The position numbers and the translations under genes were made by a program. Positions 20,458-33,901 of a stretch of 64,000 nucleotides of DNA are shown piece after piece. The stretch's first letter is position 1. Every line of letters starts with the position of its first letter. The notes below the pieces were generated by a model that was given only the letters and a program-made list of their open reading frames with translations, ran no database searches and was not told where the DNA came from. The stretch is from Punica granatum (Eukaryota; Streptophyta; Magnoliopsida; Myrtales; Lythraceae): contig NC_045130.1 in assembly GCF_007655135.1 (NCBI RefSeq), forward strand, positions 34,282,605-34,346,604, given 5' to 3'.

Positions 20458-23417
20458 TTATGGTGCATCTGTTGGATTCACTTTAGCCGCTGCCGCGTTT
20501 CGCCCAAATTGAATGATCATCGGCTTTCCTTTATATACGTAGCCATTCACGAGATTCTGCAATCAAGAATCAGCAATGCACAGTTAGTTTCATGAGAGCA
20601 GACCGTTTTCAGAGATTCCAAGAGGCCATTGAGTAAGACACGAACCAGTGCTGTCTGAGCAAGTTCAACTGACGGAAATGTCACAAAAGCTTGACCTCGC
20701 ATCCTTCCCTCCTGAAATTAATTGGTAGGAAGCTTCATTGGTAGTTGAACTGTATGTGACAAAGCCGAATTCGCAAAAGATCGATACAATAGAGAAGGGG
20801 GGGAAAAAAAGAGAGAGGAGAAACCGGAGGACTTCAAAAGAGTGAAAGGGTTGCACAAGGACATTACCTGCATTAGCTTCACATGGAGATTGGACTTTGC
20901 CTCATCCATACTTGCAAATAGAGACCCTAAAGTGAAAATAAACGCGAGAAATCAGAAGCCAAAACACAAATGGTGACCCGTCCATGTCCCATAACAAAAA
21001 ATTTGAATGAGTTTTCATGGGCATAAACTCAGAAAAATTCCAATAATTCATATTTGTAGTCACATGACCAAAAATTTAAGAGCAATGAGAGAATCAAAAC
21101 CAATCCTCTTCAGCTGTCCGAATTTCCTGAACAACTAGTGATAAAAGACGGATCAAGTGATTTAAGTATCAAAACGTTTTTGAACTCACCAAATATGAAG
21201 TAGAAATCATCATGTACTACATCTTTCGCCAGATTCTTTATGTAAAGGACAGGGGCGGGATTCCCAGCGGTGTAATTCTGCAAAATGAAGAGTTCATATT
21301 TGTGAAAAAAACATAGAGAATCAAACAAGCAAGATTTATAGCAGTAAGATTGTGCTAGGAGAAATCCATATTCTGAGAAACTATAGATAACCATATCAGA
21401 TGATGATGAATCTGTTCATCGCCATGTCTACCGTATTGGCTAGTTTCCTGAAGCAAGATCATTTCCACTTCTGAATTTTCAAGAGTAAAAAACTCTATTA
21501 CTCCTCTTGTTGATCCTTAAAGCTAGTAGATACCTTAAACTGAGGGAGAGAGAGAATTTCTTCCATTGGTAACTTCCCCCTCTCAAGGTCTTCTGCTGTT
21601 GCGAACCATTCCACGTTCAGCTTCTCTTTCTCCGGTACGTTCTCTTCTCTAGCTTCCGCATCATCATTCTGCTCAGCCTTTGTCCTCTTAGGTGCAATTT
21701 TAATCTGAAAAGAAGCCCCCAAGCAAAGCATAAAGAACTCGTGATAAAACAATTCAAAACAATGCTTGCTTCTGAATAGACCGTTACCTGCAAGACAGGG
21801 TTGTTCTTTTTTATCAGGGGAATCTCCTTAGGAAGCAAGGCCGCCGGTTTCACGCCAACTTCCTCATGAGTGACATCCCTATTGACTGCAGGACCAACAA
21901 TAGCTTCTATTCTTGCACGCTTACGTCCAGATCTTGCTACTCTTGATGATTCAGAGTCAATGGCTATCTCATCAACATCCTGTCGACATTTGTCCACAAT
22001 CAATAGTTTGTACAAACTCAAACCAGATTAACTGAAATATTAACTTCTTTTATGAGAGAAATCCAAAATTTAGTAGTTCAAAAATCATATTGTATGAACA
22101 AGTACCCTTAATATACCTAATTTTAACGATACAGTAAATATTTCTATGAAATTTAGCTTGTTTTAGCGACAAAGCAAATGTCAATCACCTCTCCTGAAGA
22201 TTCCGTTTCTGATTCTCTTTCAGATAGATCTTCTGTGGAAGGCTTTGCAGCAGTAGATGCTGGTGGTGGCGGAGGCAGCGGTGGAGGGGCAGGTGCAGCT
22301 GGTGGTAGAGGTGGAGTAGGAAGGGCCATTCGGAACGGAGCTGGAATGTTCATTTTATTCATTAAGTGCAACACCTATAAAGGGAAGGTCAAGTTGTTTC
22401 TACTGAAAAGTTAAAAAGTACATATGAACAATGTCAGATCACTAGAAAATGTGAACTTGATACTACCTGTGTATAAAACCGTGGTACAGCAATTAGAGCA
22501 TTTACGATGTTGGTGAGAATATTTCCATCCGGAGAAGGATAAGCATACCTGCAATGTTAAGTGGAATGACATTTTTCAGTCACGCAGAAGGTAAATGAAG
22601 AAAGAGATTCTGTAAAGATTAGAGAGAACATACTCAAGGTGAGGAGGAAAAGGATACTCTATGCCCAGTTTGGGAGCAATAGGTTCCTGTGCCGGAACAA
22701 ATGATGTTTTCGAGTTTCCGCCTTTATCACTGGCTGAGGTGCCACTTTCTGATTGGACTTCCTTGGTAGATTGACCCTCCTTGTGTTGAACCTCGTTTGC
22801 TTTAATTGGATTGCTAGCCCTTTCGACTTTTAAAACTTTACCGAGAAACCTAAGCCTGTACCCACAGAAAACTCAATGTTCTAAGCAAAAGGAAATAGAA
22901 ATAGGGAAAATTTATTGATAGTTTCAACAGCGTCAAATGTATATGAACAAAAAAGATTCATAGTTAGATATGAAATTGTCCTGTTAAAATATGGCCCAGG
23001 AGCAAATACCCATTTAGTGAACGTTGAGCTTGATAGGCGATTGGTTCATTTACGAAATCCACAAATGCACAACTCTTCAATCTGCATTAAGAGAAGAATA
23101 AAGAAAGGAAGAAATATGAAACCAGATGGACCAAACCCATTGCTCAATATGTTTAGAATATACATGAGCTGAAAAGGACAATTAATATCTCATATTGCTT
23201 ACCTTCCAGAAGTGCAAGGACGAACTGCCGATGCACCATAATGTGAGAGCAGTCTAGAAAGGGTGTCTTGAGGTATTGCTTCAGGAAGGTGCCGAATTAA
23301 AAGGGTAACGGGTAAGCCTGTGTCCCCAGCTGCTGAACCTATCCCCTCAGCACCTTGATATCCAGAAGGATGAGCTGACGGGCTGATGAAAGGCTGCGAG
23401 GAATGAAATGTAGCCAT
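20458..23417 (-). CDS. U11/U12-65K: U11/U12 di-snRNP 65 kDa protein, minor spliceosome
   Basis: Eleven coding exons: 23417-23203, 23081-23010, 22855-22634, 22548-22467, 22374-22189, 21979-21788, 21704-21534, 21277-21190, 20926-20868, 20711-20646 and 20556-20458. All joins keep phase and give 483 aa. RRM 1 spans about residues 38-110, with TLLIRHL as RNP2 and SCAFVDFV as RNP1. A conserved block GNILTNIVNALIAVPRFYTQ follows, then a Pro-rich run near 215-235 and charged linkers. RRM 2 spans about 389-470 (VLYIKNL and GQAFVTF). In the family, the C-terminal RRM binds the 3' stem-loop of U12 and the N-terminus contacts U11-59K, bridging U11 and U12 during recognition of U12-type introns in the nucleus. 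All its own introns have GT-AG ends. The ATG at 23417 precedes the family-like N-terminus. Confidence 0.95.
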
Positions 23418-24450
23418 TCCTCTTCCCTAAACCCTAAGAAAAACCAAAAGATAGACAGGGATTGAGATTCAGCGAGCTTAACTGTGAGACCATTCATGGT
23501 TATCATTTGTCACTACACTATCCATTCTCACAGGCAGGAAACATTCGGACCTTGACAGCATATATGGCTGTGGACAGAACCTCAACACGAAATCACCGAA
23601 ATGCACCTAACTTTATAGTACCACACCAAATATTCTACCTCAAATTCAGAGAATAGTGAAGCATAAACTCAAGGACCCCAAATTTAAACCAATCCGATTC
23701 CCATTATTCCCCGGTAAACCTTGCTGCTGACTTCCCGAACAGCACTCCTATCTACTTCAGGATTCTATTGACCCGCAGCAGCACCTTTATAGCTAAATTG
23801 AAAGCTAAACCTGAGGAAGCAACCAAATGCTGCGATGAATGCCATCCTCAAATGAGTATACAGACTGACCCTTTCAAGGACTGATCCAACAAATCAACCC
23901 TAAAAGTCCAAAATTCATTCTTTTGGTACGCACAGTTCAATGTGTTCGAATTGCAACCTAAACCATCCGAGAAGCACACTTTGCTCGCTCTCTACGGTTT
24001 CCGATATATAAAATTCACCAAAGGAGCTCGGGCTTGGACGACATCGAATCAAGTGGGGTTCAGGGACCGTCCAATCACCTGTAAATGAAGCAGCTTCGAT
24101 TGCACAACAGATGGCAGGATAAGATCACAGCGGCCCAATTCTCCGGTGGTTTCCGGCGGCTCAGCTCCGAACTCCGGTCAGTGAACAGAAGCAACAGCGA
24201 GCACTCTCTCCTGACTAGCAGTGATTGGAATCTCTTTTCCAGCTTCAGCTCTCCCACAGAGCCAAACAACGGGCAGCCCGCCATGAAGACGCCGCGTCGC
24301 CGGGGGGAAAGAGAAACGCCGACAACCTACGCCGGACCAAGCTTGTTCTGGGCCACATATTGGGCTTTACGATGGGCCCAAAATACCAGCTTTATATTGG
24401 GCCGACCGTAACCCACTTTTCGGCCCATTTTTGCTCACTTGAGCTACCCA
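23418..24450. other. 5' flank of the U11/U12-65K gene
   Basis: This probably contains the 5' untranslated leader, possibly with an intron, and the promoter. Frames on both strands at about 24075-24464 have no recognisable domain. Confidence 0.35.
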
Positions 24451-27400
24451 AAACTTCGACTTGAGAGACTTTAGATTTACAAACTCGAGGGTGGCTCGTA
24501 AGGTAAAGGAGTTCTGACTTGTGATCTTGAACAAGGAACTTGTCATGGCCGTGAGAAATAAGTCGAATATGCGCTACGGTTGGTAAAAAAAACATGTTTT
24601 GCCAAACCAGACATGAATCAATCTAAAATATAGTTCTCGAACGGCCTAGTGAATCAACGTATTTTATGGTGAATGGGGGATGACATGCAAATATCTCCAT
24701 AAATAATGATGATAATCAATGATCAAAATTGCAGAAACATCCTTCTTGGTGAAGATTAGAATCGATGTCATAATCACTTTGGTGGGTCTCCTCAGACATG
24801 ACTTACCCTAGATAGAATCGCACACGGTTTTTCAGCTTTATTTTTCTCTTTTCCTAATTTCCTTTTTCCTCTTCTTTTTGAAAACAAAAAAGGTTCTTTT
24901 TTTCTCTTGGTTTGAATGTTACGTATATATATATATATATATATATATACATGATTTTGTAGGTTTTAGCAATCCTGAGATAGTACCAATCCAAACATAT
25001 ATCATCCTCGTAATTCTCAATCATGTCAAATTCCCGACATTTATATATAACTCATGATGATATTTATACTTGCGGAAAGTTCGATTATTAGCTCAATAGC
25101 ATGTCTATAGAAGACACGTACAAGCCCTTGTAGGACGATAACGATTGTTGCATTGGATATGAATACACTAATGGCCCGTCCGCGTTTGATAGTCCGTATG
25201 TGCCCATAACCGAGCTGAATATAAAGCCGTAATTTGTGTTATTAATGAAGTTTCTTAGAGAGTGGAGGTGGCATTCCATAAATGGATGGTTGAAAAGGAA
25301 ATTGAAAAGGGCAGTAGGCAAGGAATCCTTTTCGCAGGAAAATTGATGGTGCAACGAAGCCCCCTGTTGTAGCTAAGGTGGTCCTCTTGACACAAAAACA
25401 TATGCATATCCGAAATTAGAAATTCTTATTGCACATACGTATACGTATATATAGATCAATTATATTATATATATAGATGATATTCTTCCTCCATCGTAAT
25501 TTCGCTGACTTTTTTTTTTTGCAGAAATTTCTCACTCTGGGCATGGAAGATCATCAGGTAATAACTGGAGACGATACATCGTATATGTATTAGGTCAGGA
25601 CTGAAAAAGGTTACACGTATAATATTTGACATTAATGGTGTTCAATGTTCATGTTCGATTAATTTGGGGTTCTTTTAATATAGATATTCCCACATGAACT
25701 GGTGGGCGGAGTATTCATGATTTATATTTGCGATTCTCAAGAATAATTTCTTATTTTCCATTTAGATTGGAATATATATACTTTTTTCAGTAATGATCGG
25801 GGCGTAGTCCTATATATGTGCATAGAAGACACGTACAAGCCCTGTCAATGTTTGATCCTGTCAATGTTGATATGATGCAACGCGTTTTGGGTTGAAATTT
25901 ATGGGGGAATAATCAAGAAGACGAATAGAGAATATTCAAAACTTTATTCAGAGGCTGCAGCCTGACATCAAATAAACTAGGGCAAAATCTTTTCCATGTT
26001 GATGCATGCATACATATATGTGCATACATCCATATGTGTATATATATATATATGCATGTATGCACACATATATATGTAACAGATAGAATTGCCGCGTCTA
26101 TTTCCAGCACGTAAATGACATATGGAGAAGAGGAGGAAGAAGAAGAAGAAGAGCGTGGAAGTCCCACCCACGATGAAGAAAATTTATGACCTTCATTTTC
26201 ACATAAAGAATTAATTATATAGCTTGACTCGAGGTAAGATACATATTAATGGCGACCAAGAATATAACCAAGAGAAAATAGTGTAAGGGGAATCGATTAT
26301 TTAATAGAAACAATTGGAAATTTATAAATGTATATTTTTTCGGGATTTTTTTCAAGGTTTTGCCATCAGAAAAAAAACATGAAAGTGTCGATTAGAAGTC
26401 ATTTTCAATCAGCTTCAAATGCATGCTCGTGGGTGCTATAGAGTGGAGCTCCGGCAAGGTCGCTGGTGGCCTCCTTGCGTTTCAGGGCAGTGAACGACCC
26501 GATCGAACATTGCAACATACATCGCTATTCGATCATGAATATATATATTTACAATACACACATTAAAATAATGTGTTATAAAATATTTCTGTATAAATAG
26601 ATAATAATATTAATATTTTCTTGAAAAAAATCAATTACATGAACTTATTATTTTTTATATGATTATATTATTGGGGAAATCTTTACTCTCTTTTTCTCCG
26701 TCCGGCGTCGCTCTCGAGATATATTTCAGTTAAATAGAAGTTTCAAAGGGTCGTTTGCAGGGAAAGAAGCCGATATTTTTGATGAATTGGAAGTTTGTTG
26801 GACCTCTATGAATATACTTAACTTCCTCATTTCAAGTACATTTTGATCGGGACCTTTTTTTGTCGAACCAAAATCTATTGAATTATTAAATTTACAATGC
26901 TCACACATGGCTACGTACTATCTGTTCGTTTTATCATACTTATATCATAGTTTTGGTCCCCGCACAATCCTGCCACCGCATCGTGTTCCACATGAAAATC
27001 ATATCACGTACTTTATTAGCTGAGAACATTGACATATCCTTCTTGTATAAGGAAGCTAGGGTTTCATGAAGAGCAGCATAAAAATTACATTTTCAGTTAG
27101 ATGTACTTTCCCTTGCCCCAGACTATGCGGTCTTTGATATGGACAAATGCCTATATGATCGAGTGTTTATCTTAATGAACTTCATATGTGAAATTTACCA
27201 GGCATTTCCCTTTAGAGGGCATCGTAATCGACACTAAACGTGAAAGAAATCAACATTGTGTGACAAACAGCCACAGCTTATAATTAAACAAAGCACACAT
27301 CAATATTTTGATTTTCTTTCAGTTTAAAATGTTAAAAAATATGGGATTAGATTAGAAAGCATTAATGCACGTTGGATTAAACTACTATGTACGAATTAGC

Positions 27401-29599
27401 AGGTCGATTCGACACCGTGTGACAAAAAATGTTAATGTAATTTGGACACACACACAGAGACATATATATATATATATATATATATAATAGAAAACGCTAA
27501 TTCATATGTATGTACCTATATGAAGCTGTTTTTTTCCTGCAGAGAAATTTCCATGAAATTTCTTGTCGGTGGAAAACTAAGTTACATATCATGAATACAA
27601 TGTTTTTAGTCGTTTGATCCGTGTCGGTGCAAAGACTTGCATGAAATTAATTATAGATATATACGTATACATGTAATAATATTAATATATTATGATAGAC
27701 TATTTGCTTTGTCTTCTTTTATTTTTTTTTGGGTAGCTTTTGGTGATATAAACGTATCATATTAAATTATGCATGGTATGATGTTATATTCGTTAATAAA
27801 AGAATATAGCTAATTACCAGCACTTTGTGGACATATAAAAAATTTATTACCGTACGGATCCTAGGGCTTGACTTTGTTTTATTATGCGGATAATTTGTGC
27901 AGTTTACCGACATATTGTTAATTTCTAAAGACCTTGTTGATTGTAATTAATATTTTTTATTGACAGGCACTGTGCTATATTTTCTAGGAAATTTTGCAAG
28001 ATATAATAGTTCGTGAATATGAAACGACAGCAGCTCATACGATCCATTTCTTTTTCTTTTTTTTTTTTCTTTTGGGGAACAAGATTGGGCGGTTATCGAT
28101 ACATAGAGATGAAATAAATATTTGACCCAGCTCGAAGAATTTGAGGATCGGCCCCATAATGATCACTTTATTACTTGCTAGGTGATACGCATGGAATTGA
28201 AGAACTAATTAAAATCATTCAAAACACATATAAATATTGAATAAATGAAATTTGATTAATTAACAGTGCATGAACTTTTAACTCCAGTTAGCTGAGAAGG
28301 GTCAATTAACTTCCTTATATATATATGTGTGTGTGTGCGTGCGTGTGTATGCACATTATATAGCAATCTCTTTCAAGAATATGAGTGCAATGAATATTAA
28401 TTATACAAATCTTAGACCCACCAAAGAGATGACTGACGGAGATTGATGGCCTAAAAATGAGTCAAATCAGAGGCAATTATAAACAAAATCACAATTAGTA
28501 TAGAATAAGGGATATTTATTTGGTCGTACGATGAAAATGAATATGATGTAACCTATCTTTTGTGAATATTTTCAACCAGGTACAAGCATGTGCTTTACGC
28601 AAGTGTATAAAAAATTATGTAATTTATGAAAAGCTCATATTTGATATATTAAGATTTATTTGCAAATTGAGATTTTATTTTAATATTTATTAGAAAATTT
28701 TATATGATAATTAATTATCATAACATGGAGAAAGTCTTATATGTAACGAGCATATCACATTACAATATCAAAGCCAATAGGGATGGTATGGGCCCACATA
28801 TTATGTAGATTACACATATATTGTTTAATTCAGCCAAGCTTTTTTAGTTTTTAAGAAAATATCTAATGTTATTCATGAATTGATACATTTTTTTTTAATT
28901 TTTCAATGAACATTTTCACGTTGATTCTATATTTATAATAAAATCTCCGAGTAGTCCAAAAGACGATCAATCATCAGTAGAGCGTTTATATAAAGCGAGT
29001 TGTGTGCATCCTTGTGTCGCAATTGCTAATTTTATATAATATTGTCATAATTGATTGGTTATATTTAAAGGCTCTATTAATTTCATTAATTAGCATTATG
29101 CATACAATAAAATCATCAGTTCTTTGTTAATTCGGTTGGCTTATAGATTTCTCAACTGAAGAAATTAACAGGGCGTCTGAAGAATATTTATTTTTATTGA
29201 TACTTTCTGTTTTTTTTTCCCAATTAAAAGGGAGAAATTAATTGGTTGCTAGGAAGAACTTATTCATGTAATACATATATTTATATATAATTACCATGTA
29301 ATGATATTTATGACATGAGATGAGCTAATGCAGAAAGGGGATTCATCGTAAAAATTTCACTTTCGTAAAGACAATGACAGGTAAATTAAAATAAGACAGT
29401 GCAGTGGTGGGGGCTTGCGATTGGGGGGTTGGTGATATTTTTGGCCCTAATTTTCATGCAGCAAATCGGGGCTCTTGTCAGTTGTGAAAATTTTCAAGCA
29501 ACTAGAAATTCACGAGGAATATTTGTATCCCCACTTAATTAAATTAATTTTCTCGTGAAATTATTCCGATCTTAATAAGACAAAATCGTTTCTTGAATT
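24451..29599. other. Gene-poor AT-rich spacer
   Basis: No supported gene. Simple AT repeats occur at about 24923-24949, 26038-26053 and 27462-27486, and a TG repeat at about 28325-28340. A 22-base phrase, ATAGAAGACACGTACAAGCC plus C, occurs at about 25107 and again at about 25822, a small duplication of unknown origin. A reverse-strand frame at 25088-25354 resembles nothing I know. Confidence 0.5.
24923..24949. repeat. (TA)n microsatellite
   Basis: An uninterrupted run of TA dinucleotides. Similar runs lie at about 27462-27486, 37690-37715, 42887-42911 and 57989-58007. Confidence 0.9.
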
Positions 29600-31027
29600 T
29601 GTATATCATCAGATCATATATTTTCTTTTGGGTGAATTATATCATATTTTGATTTGTGATATTCCATCACACAAAGTTAATTTTTTGAATATAATTATAT
29701 AAAAAGTTAATTTGACGTAACACTACGCCTTTTACCCATGCATTATACGAGTTGATTTTAATATATATATTTTTATATTCTTTTTATTTCGAAATTCTAA
29801 GTTCTCTATAAGATTAATAAAATTTCATGATTATTATTAATTTAAAATTTCAAACAATGATTATTCAGATTTTTATTAAAAATCACAATGACTTAAATAG
29901 TACAATAATAATTTTGCATTTCTAATTTTTAACTAATTCTTTGATTTTGTTATTTGTCAAATGGTTAATTACAATACTTTGTTTTTTATGTTCTTTTTTT
30001 GCCAATTAGTTATATTTTCTTATTTTTACGCAAAATGATTATTCTAATCCTATGTAATATGTCCTTATACAATATCTTAAAAATTATTATCATATATATT
30101 AACACAAATATATGTTCTTTATTTTTATAAGAGTTGTTCATTGTATCTTAAAAATCATTATATTATAAATTATTATTTTATTTATTTTATTTAGAATGAA
30201 ATTTCAAATTAAATTATGAAATTTAGCTTTCTTACAATATCGGGAATATTTATTACAAACATTTATTACATGAGCAATCTATTTTACAATATAAATAATT
30301 AAATTATGAAATTTGGTTTAATTAAAATATTGAGAACATTTATTAGAGACATTTATTACAATTGTAGTTGTTTTACTATTTTTTATTTATTATAACATAT
30401 TCACTATAATATTTAATTTATGAAATTTAGCTTCTTTTAGTCGTAGTTTGGTCTACTAATTTTACTTACATATAGATTTTCAATCTCGCGCATTGTAAGA
30501 GATTTATTTATATATGGTAATTATTCACAATCTCTAAAGACAATTTACTTTCTTATGAACTATAAGAATTCTCAATAATTAATTTCAAATTTTGAAGAAA
30601 TAATTTATAATATGTTAGAGTTTAGACTTTAGAGTAATTTCATCAATTTAGTGACAATAATTATGTGGCTAATTCTTATATTTAATTAGCTTTGTGTTAA
30701 TATTATCCGAGATCATTATACATATTTGGTTCAAATACAAAACCTAATTTTTTATATTATATTTTCTAATAGTATATAGTGATGTTCTCATTTAAAATAC
30801 TAATTTAAATCTTTTGTCAACTTTTTTATTATAAAAAAGTCATTTTTAGTAGTTTATATTTCAATCCTAAATATGGACTTGTATATAGGTAATATGCGAA
30901 TTTTGTTTTATCATATACTTATTTTTATTAATGCCAATTAATTACAATAATATGTTGATAGTATTTATTAAAGACATTTATTATTTTGAGTAGTTTGTTT
31001 TACAATAAATATATAGATAGATATATA

Positions 31028-31405
31028 GGGTTAATATCATCATGTACCACGATATTTGAAAATTTTCAACACATAGTACATATCGTATTAATTTCACTAT
31101 TCAGTACGATATTTTGAAATTTTTTCATGACATAGCACAACAAATAATAATTTCGCCACATAACACAAAATTTTGAAATTCTTTCACCACGTAGCACGGC
31201 GTTAGTTTTTCGTCAATTTTTTGTGCTATATGGCGAAACAATTTCACAATTTTGTGCTATATGATGAAACAATTTCACAATTTTGTACTATTTGGTGAAA
31301 TTATTACTTGTTGTGCTATGTCATGAAAAAATTTCAAAATATCGTGCTGAATATGTGTTACGTGGTAAAAATTTTCAAAATCGTGCTATATGGTGATATT
31401 AACCC
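31028..31405. mobile_element. Palindromic foldback MITE, GGGTTAATATCA termini
   Basis: The left end GGGTTAATATCATCATGTAC and the reversed right end GGGTTAATATCACCATATAG match, and the match continues through the arms to a centre near 31205-31230. Four bases, TATA, flank both sides. Phrases such as ATAGCACAA and CAAAATTTTG recur. It has no coding capacity beyond chance frames. Only 25 bases separate it from the next element. Confidence 0.8.
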
Positions 31406-31430
31406 TATATTTTTTATTGTATTTAAGTTT

Positions 31431-31790
31431 GGGTTAATTGCGCCATATAGCCTAACGTTTGAAGAAATTCTTAGTTCTAGCCCAAACTTAATTTTTTACA
31501 TGAGATATCCCAACGTTGACTTGTTGGTTTCACATTTAGCCCAACGCTGCTAACTTTTTGTCCAAAATTGACGGAATTGCATACGTAGCACATTAATTTT
31601 GTAACACATATAAGCAACGTTACAAAATTAACGTGCTACGTGTGCAATTCCGTCAATTTTGAACGGAAAGTTAGCGTCGGGCTAGATGTGAAACCAACAC
31701 GTCAACGTTGAAATATCTCAAGTAAAAAATTAAGCTTGGGCTAGAACTAAGAATTCCTTTAAACGTTAGGCTATATAGCGCAATTATCCC
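31431..31790. mobile_element. Near-perfect palindromic MITE with a 7-base target duplication
   Basis: The arms of about 170 bases are highly similar inverted copies. The left end is GGGTTAATTGCGCCATATAG and the reversed right end is GGGATAATTGCGCTATATAG. Inner blocks TTCTTAGTTCTAGCCCAA, AATTGACGGAATTGCA and TACAAAATTAA are shared in mirror order. TAAGTTT at 31424-31430 is repeated exactly at 31791-31797. The high arm identity suggests the youngest foldback element in the window. Confidence 0.88.
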
Positions 31791-32800
31791 TAAGTTTTTA
31801 TATTGTCTAACATAATAAGTGATGTATTATAAATTTTGATATTCGAACATTATCATCAATTTCGTATATAAAATGCATATATTGTTCTAATAATATTGAA
31901 AATGTCCAATACAATTTTTTTCGTTCATAGTTAAAATTTCTTAATATTATAAGCTATTGAGTAAAAGTTTCTTTAACTTTACTGATTCATTTTTACTTAC
32001 TTTTGATAAAATCATGGTATTATATTAGTATTTTAATGTTTCAAATTATATAATTTTGTAATTTATTATTTCATAATTTTTAATTGTAGTTAGTAAGATA
32101 TTTAGTGTCTATATTATATAATAATAATAATTATTATTCTTCATTTTTAAATTTTATTTTTTCCATAATTTTTAATTGTAGTTAGTAAGACATTCTATTG
32201 CATTTATTATGCACCTACTTGTGCACCCATAGATTGCATTGCATTTATTATGCATTTACAATTATAGTTGTTAAAATATTTTTTATTTAGTATAACATAT
32301 TCATTATAATATTTAATTTATGGATTTTTTTATAGTCGTAGTTTGGTTTGCTATTTTTTACTTACATATAGATTTTCATTCACGTGAGTTGCACAAGTTT
32401 TATTTACATATGATAATTATTCTTTTTATGATAAAATATGGTAATTATTCACAATCTCTAAAGATGAATTATTATCTTATAAACTGTAAGAATTCTCAAT
32501 AATTAATTTCTATTTTTGAAGAAATAATTTCTAATATGTTAGAGTTTAGACTAATTTAATTAAGTTAGTGATAATAATTATGTGACTGATTCTTATATTT
32601 AATTTGCTTTGTGTTAATATATTTGTGTTAATAATATTCAAATATAGGAATCTAAGTTTGAACTTTTTTATTATTATATTTTCTAATATTATATCGTGAT
32701 GTTCACACTTACAATAATTAAATTTAGGTGTCTATATTTTATAATTTTTATAATTATTCTTTGTTTTTAAATTTTTTCCATAATTTTTTATTATAGTTAC

Positions 32801-33359
32801 CAGTGTTATCAGAATCGGACCGGATATCGAACTGGTCGAAACATGGATTCACGGGTTTATGGGTTCAATCGAAATTCGATGGGTCGGACTGCACGTTTAA
32901 TTAAAAATAAATAAATAATAATATTATCAATGAAAATAATTATAATTTGATAAATATGCAATAATTACAATATTACTAAGAAAAACAATTAAAATATGGT
33001 TATGAATAGACATTTAGGAAGGCCACTGAGATAAATGACAAAAGAATGACAAAAAGTACGCAATAAAAAGTTGATAGATCAGTGGATTAGTGGGTGAAAG
33101 ATTTCACCGTATAGTTTGGCGGTCTAAGGTTCAACTCCTTCTCCAATCATAGCTATTTTGACAATTTTTTAAAAATAAAGAGAATCAATAGAATTGACCA
33201 GTTCACGTCAGTTTTATTGAAAAATCGCCCGGTTCTTTGGGTTCATGGGTTTATTCATACACTTTGGGTCCATAGGTAGACCGGACTGGTCATAGCGCCG
33301 GTTCCCATTTCGATCGGTCGAACCGGCTGATCTGGTCCGGTTTGATTTTAATAACAGTG
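32801..33359. mobile_element. hAT-like MITE with CAGTGTTAT/CACTGTTAT ends
   Basis: The left end CAGTGTTATCAGAATCGGAC and the reversed right end CACTGTTATTAAAATCAAAC form imperfect terminal repeats, and both are followed by CCGG and CGAACTGG/CGGTTCGAC-type sequence. Inside, around 33080-33150, lies a tRNA-like phrase with GGTTCAACTCC. The flanks keep only a decayed duplication (TAGTTA and TCGTTA). The element splits a repeat whose unsplit relative lies at about 32107-32270, which confirms it as an insertion. Confidence 0.7.
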
Positions 33360-33735
33360 GTCGTTAAGACATCCTATTCAATTTATTATGCACCCATTTA
33401 TGTATCCATACATAGCATTGCATTTATTATACACCCAGCACCCAAGTAAAGTTTACTGATATATAGATTACTATGCAATGAATAATTCTTTAAAGGTAAT
33501 CCCAAAATCTCTCTCTCTTTTCTTTTTCCTCTTCTAATCTGCTTTTGCTTTTAGCCCACAATTCCTTTCTCTCTCTCTTCTTTTTTGGCAAATTATAGTC
33601 CAATATTCAAATGGGAATTTCACTCGTGAATTCAAGAAAACTATCTAGGAAGAAAAAACTACAAAGGAAAAAAATTTTCATTTACCATTGTAAAAGAGGA
33701 ACCCATTTGAATCATGAGAAAAAAGATCGCCATTA

Positions 33736-33886
33736 ATAAAAAGGGCGTGCACTCCAGCGGTGCACGCTCTAGCATGTTAACCTAGAAATTGTAAACTCAA
33801 TACCTAGTGAGACTACTAGTGTCATTTTATTAGTTATTTATGATTTTTTTTTCATTGTACTATATCTTAAGCCTCTTTTATAATAG
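33736..33886 (+). mobile_element. SINE-like element, family A, with a 15-base target duplication
   Basis: It starts in a head with GGGCGTGCACTCCAGCGG and ends with TTTCATTGTACTATATCTTA and AGCCTCTTTTATAATAG, a tail shared with the copies near 39008, 50778 and (reversed) 13052. AAAAGATCGCCATTA at 33721-33735 and AAAAGATCGCAATTA at 33887-33901 differ by one base and mark the insertion. Confidence 0.75.
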
Positions 33887-33901
33887 AAAAGATCGCAATT
33901 A

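Larger units (their letters stand above)
29600..33440. repeat. AT-rich repeat block with internal direct duplications
   Basis: The block is very AT-rich with no coding capacity. A segment of about 350 bases at 30358-30709 recurs in the same orientation at about 32259-32623. Both begin ACAATT(G/A)TAGTTGTT and pass through GTCGTAGTTTGGT, TTACTTACATATAGATTTTC and AAGAATTCTCAATAATTAAT. A second segment at about 32107-32270 recurs at about 32725-33440, where it is split by a hAT-like MITE. Shorter phrases with ACATTTATTA are repeated near 30240-30370 and 30970. The parent element is not identified. Confidence 0.65.
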
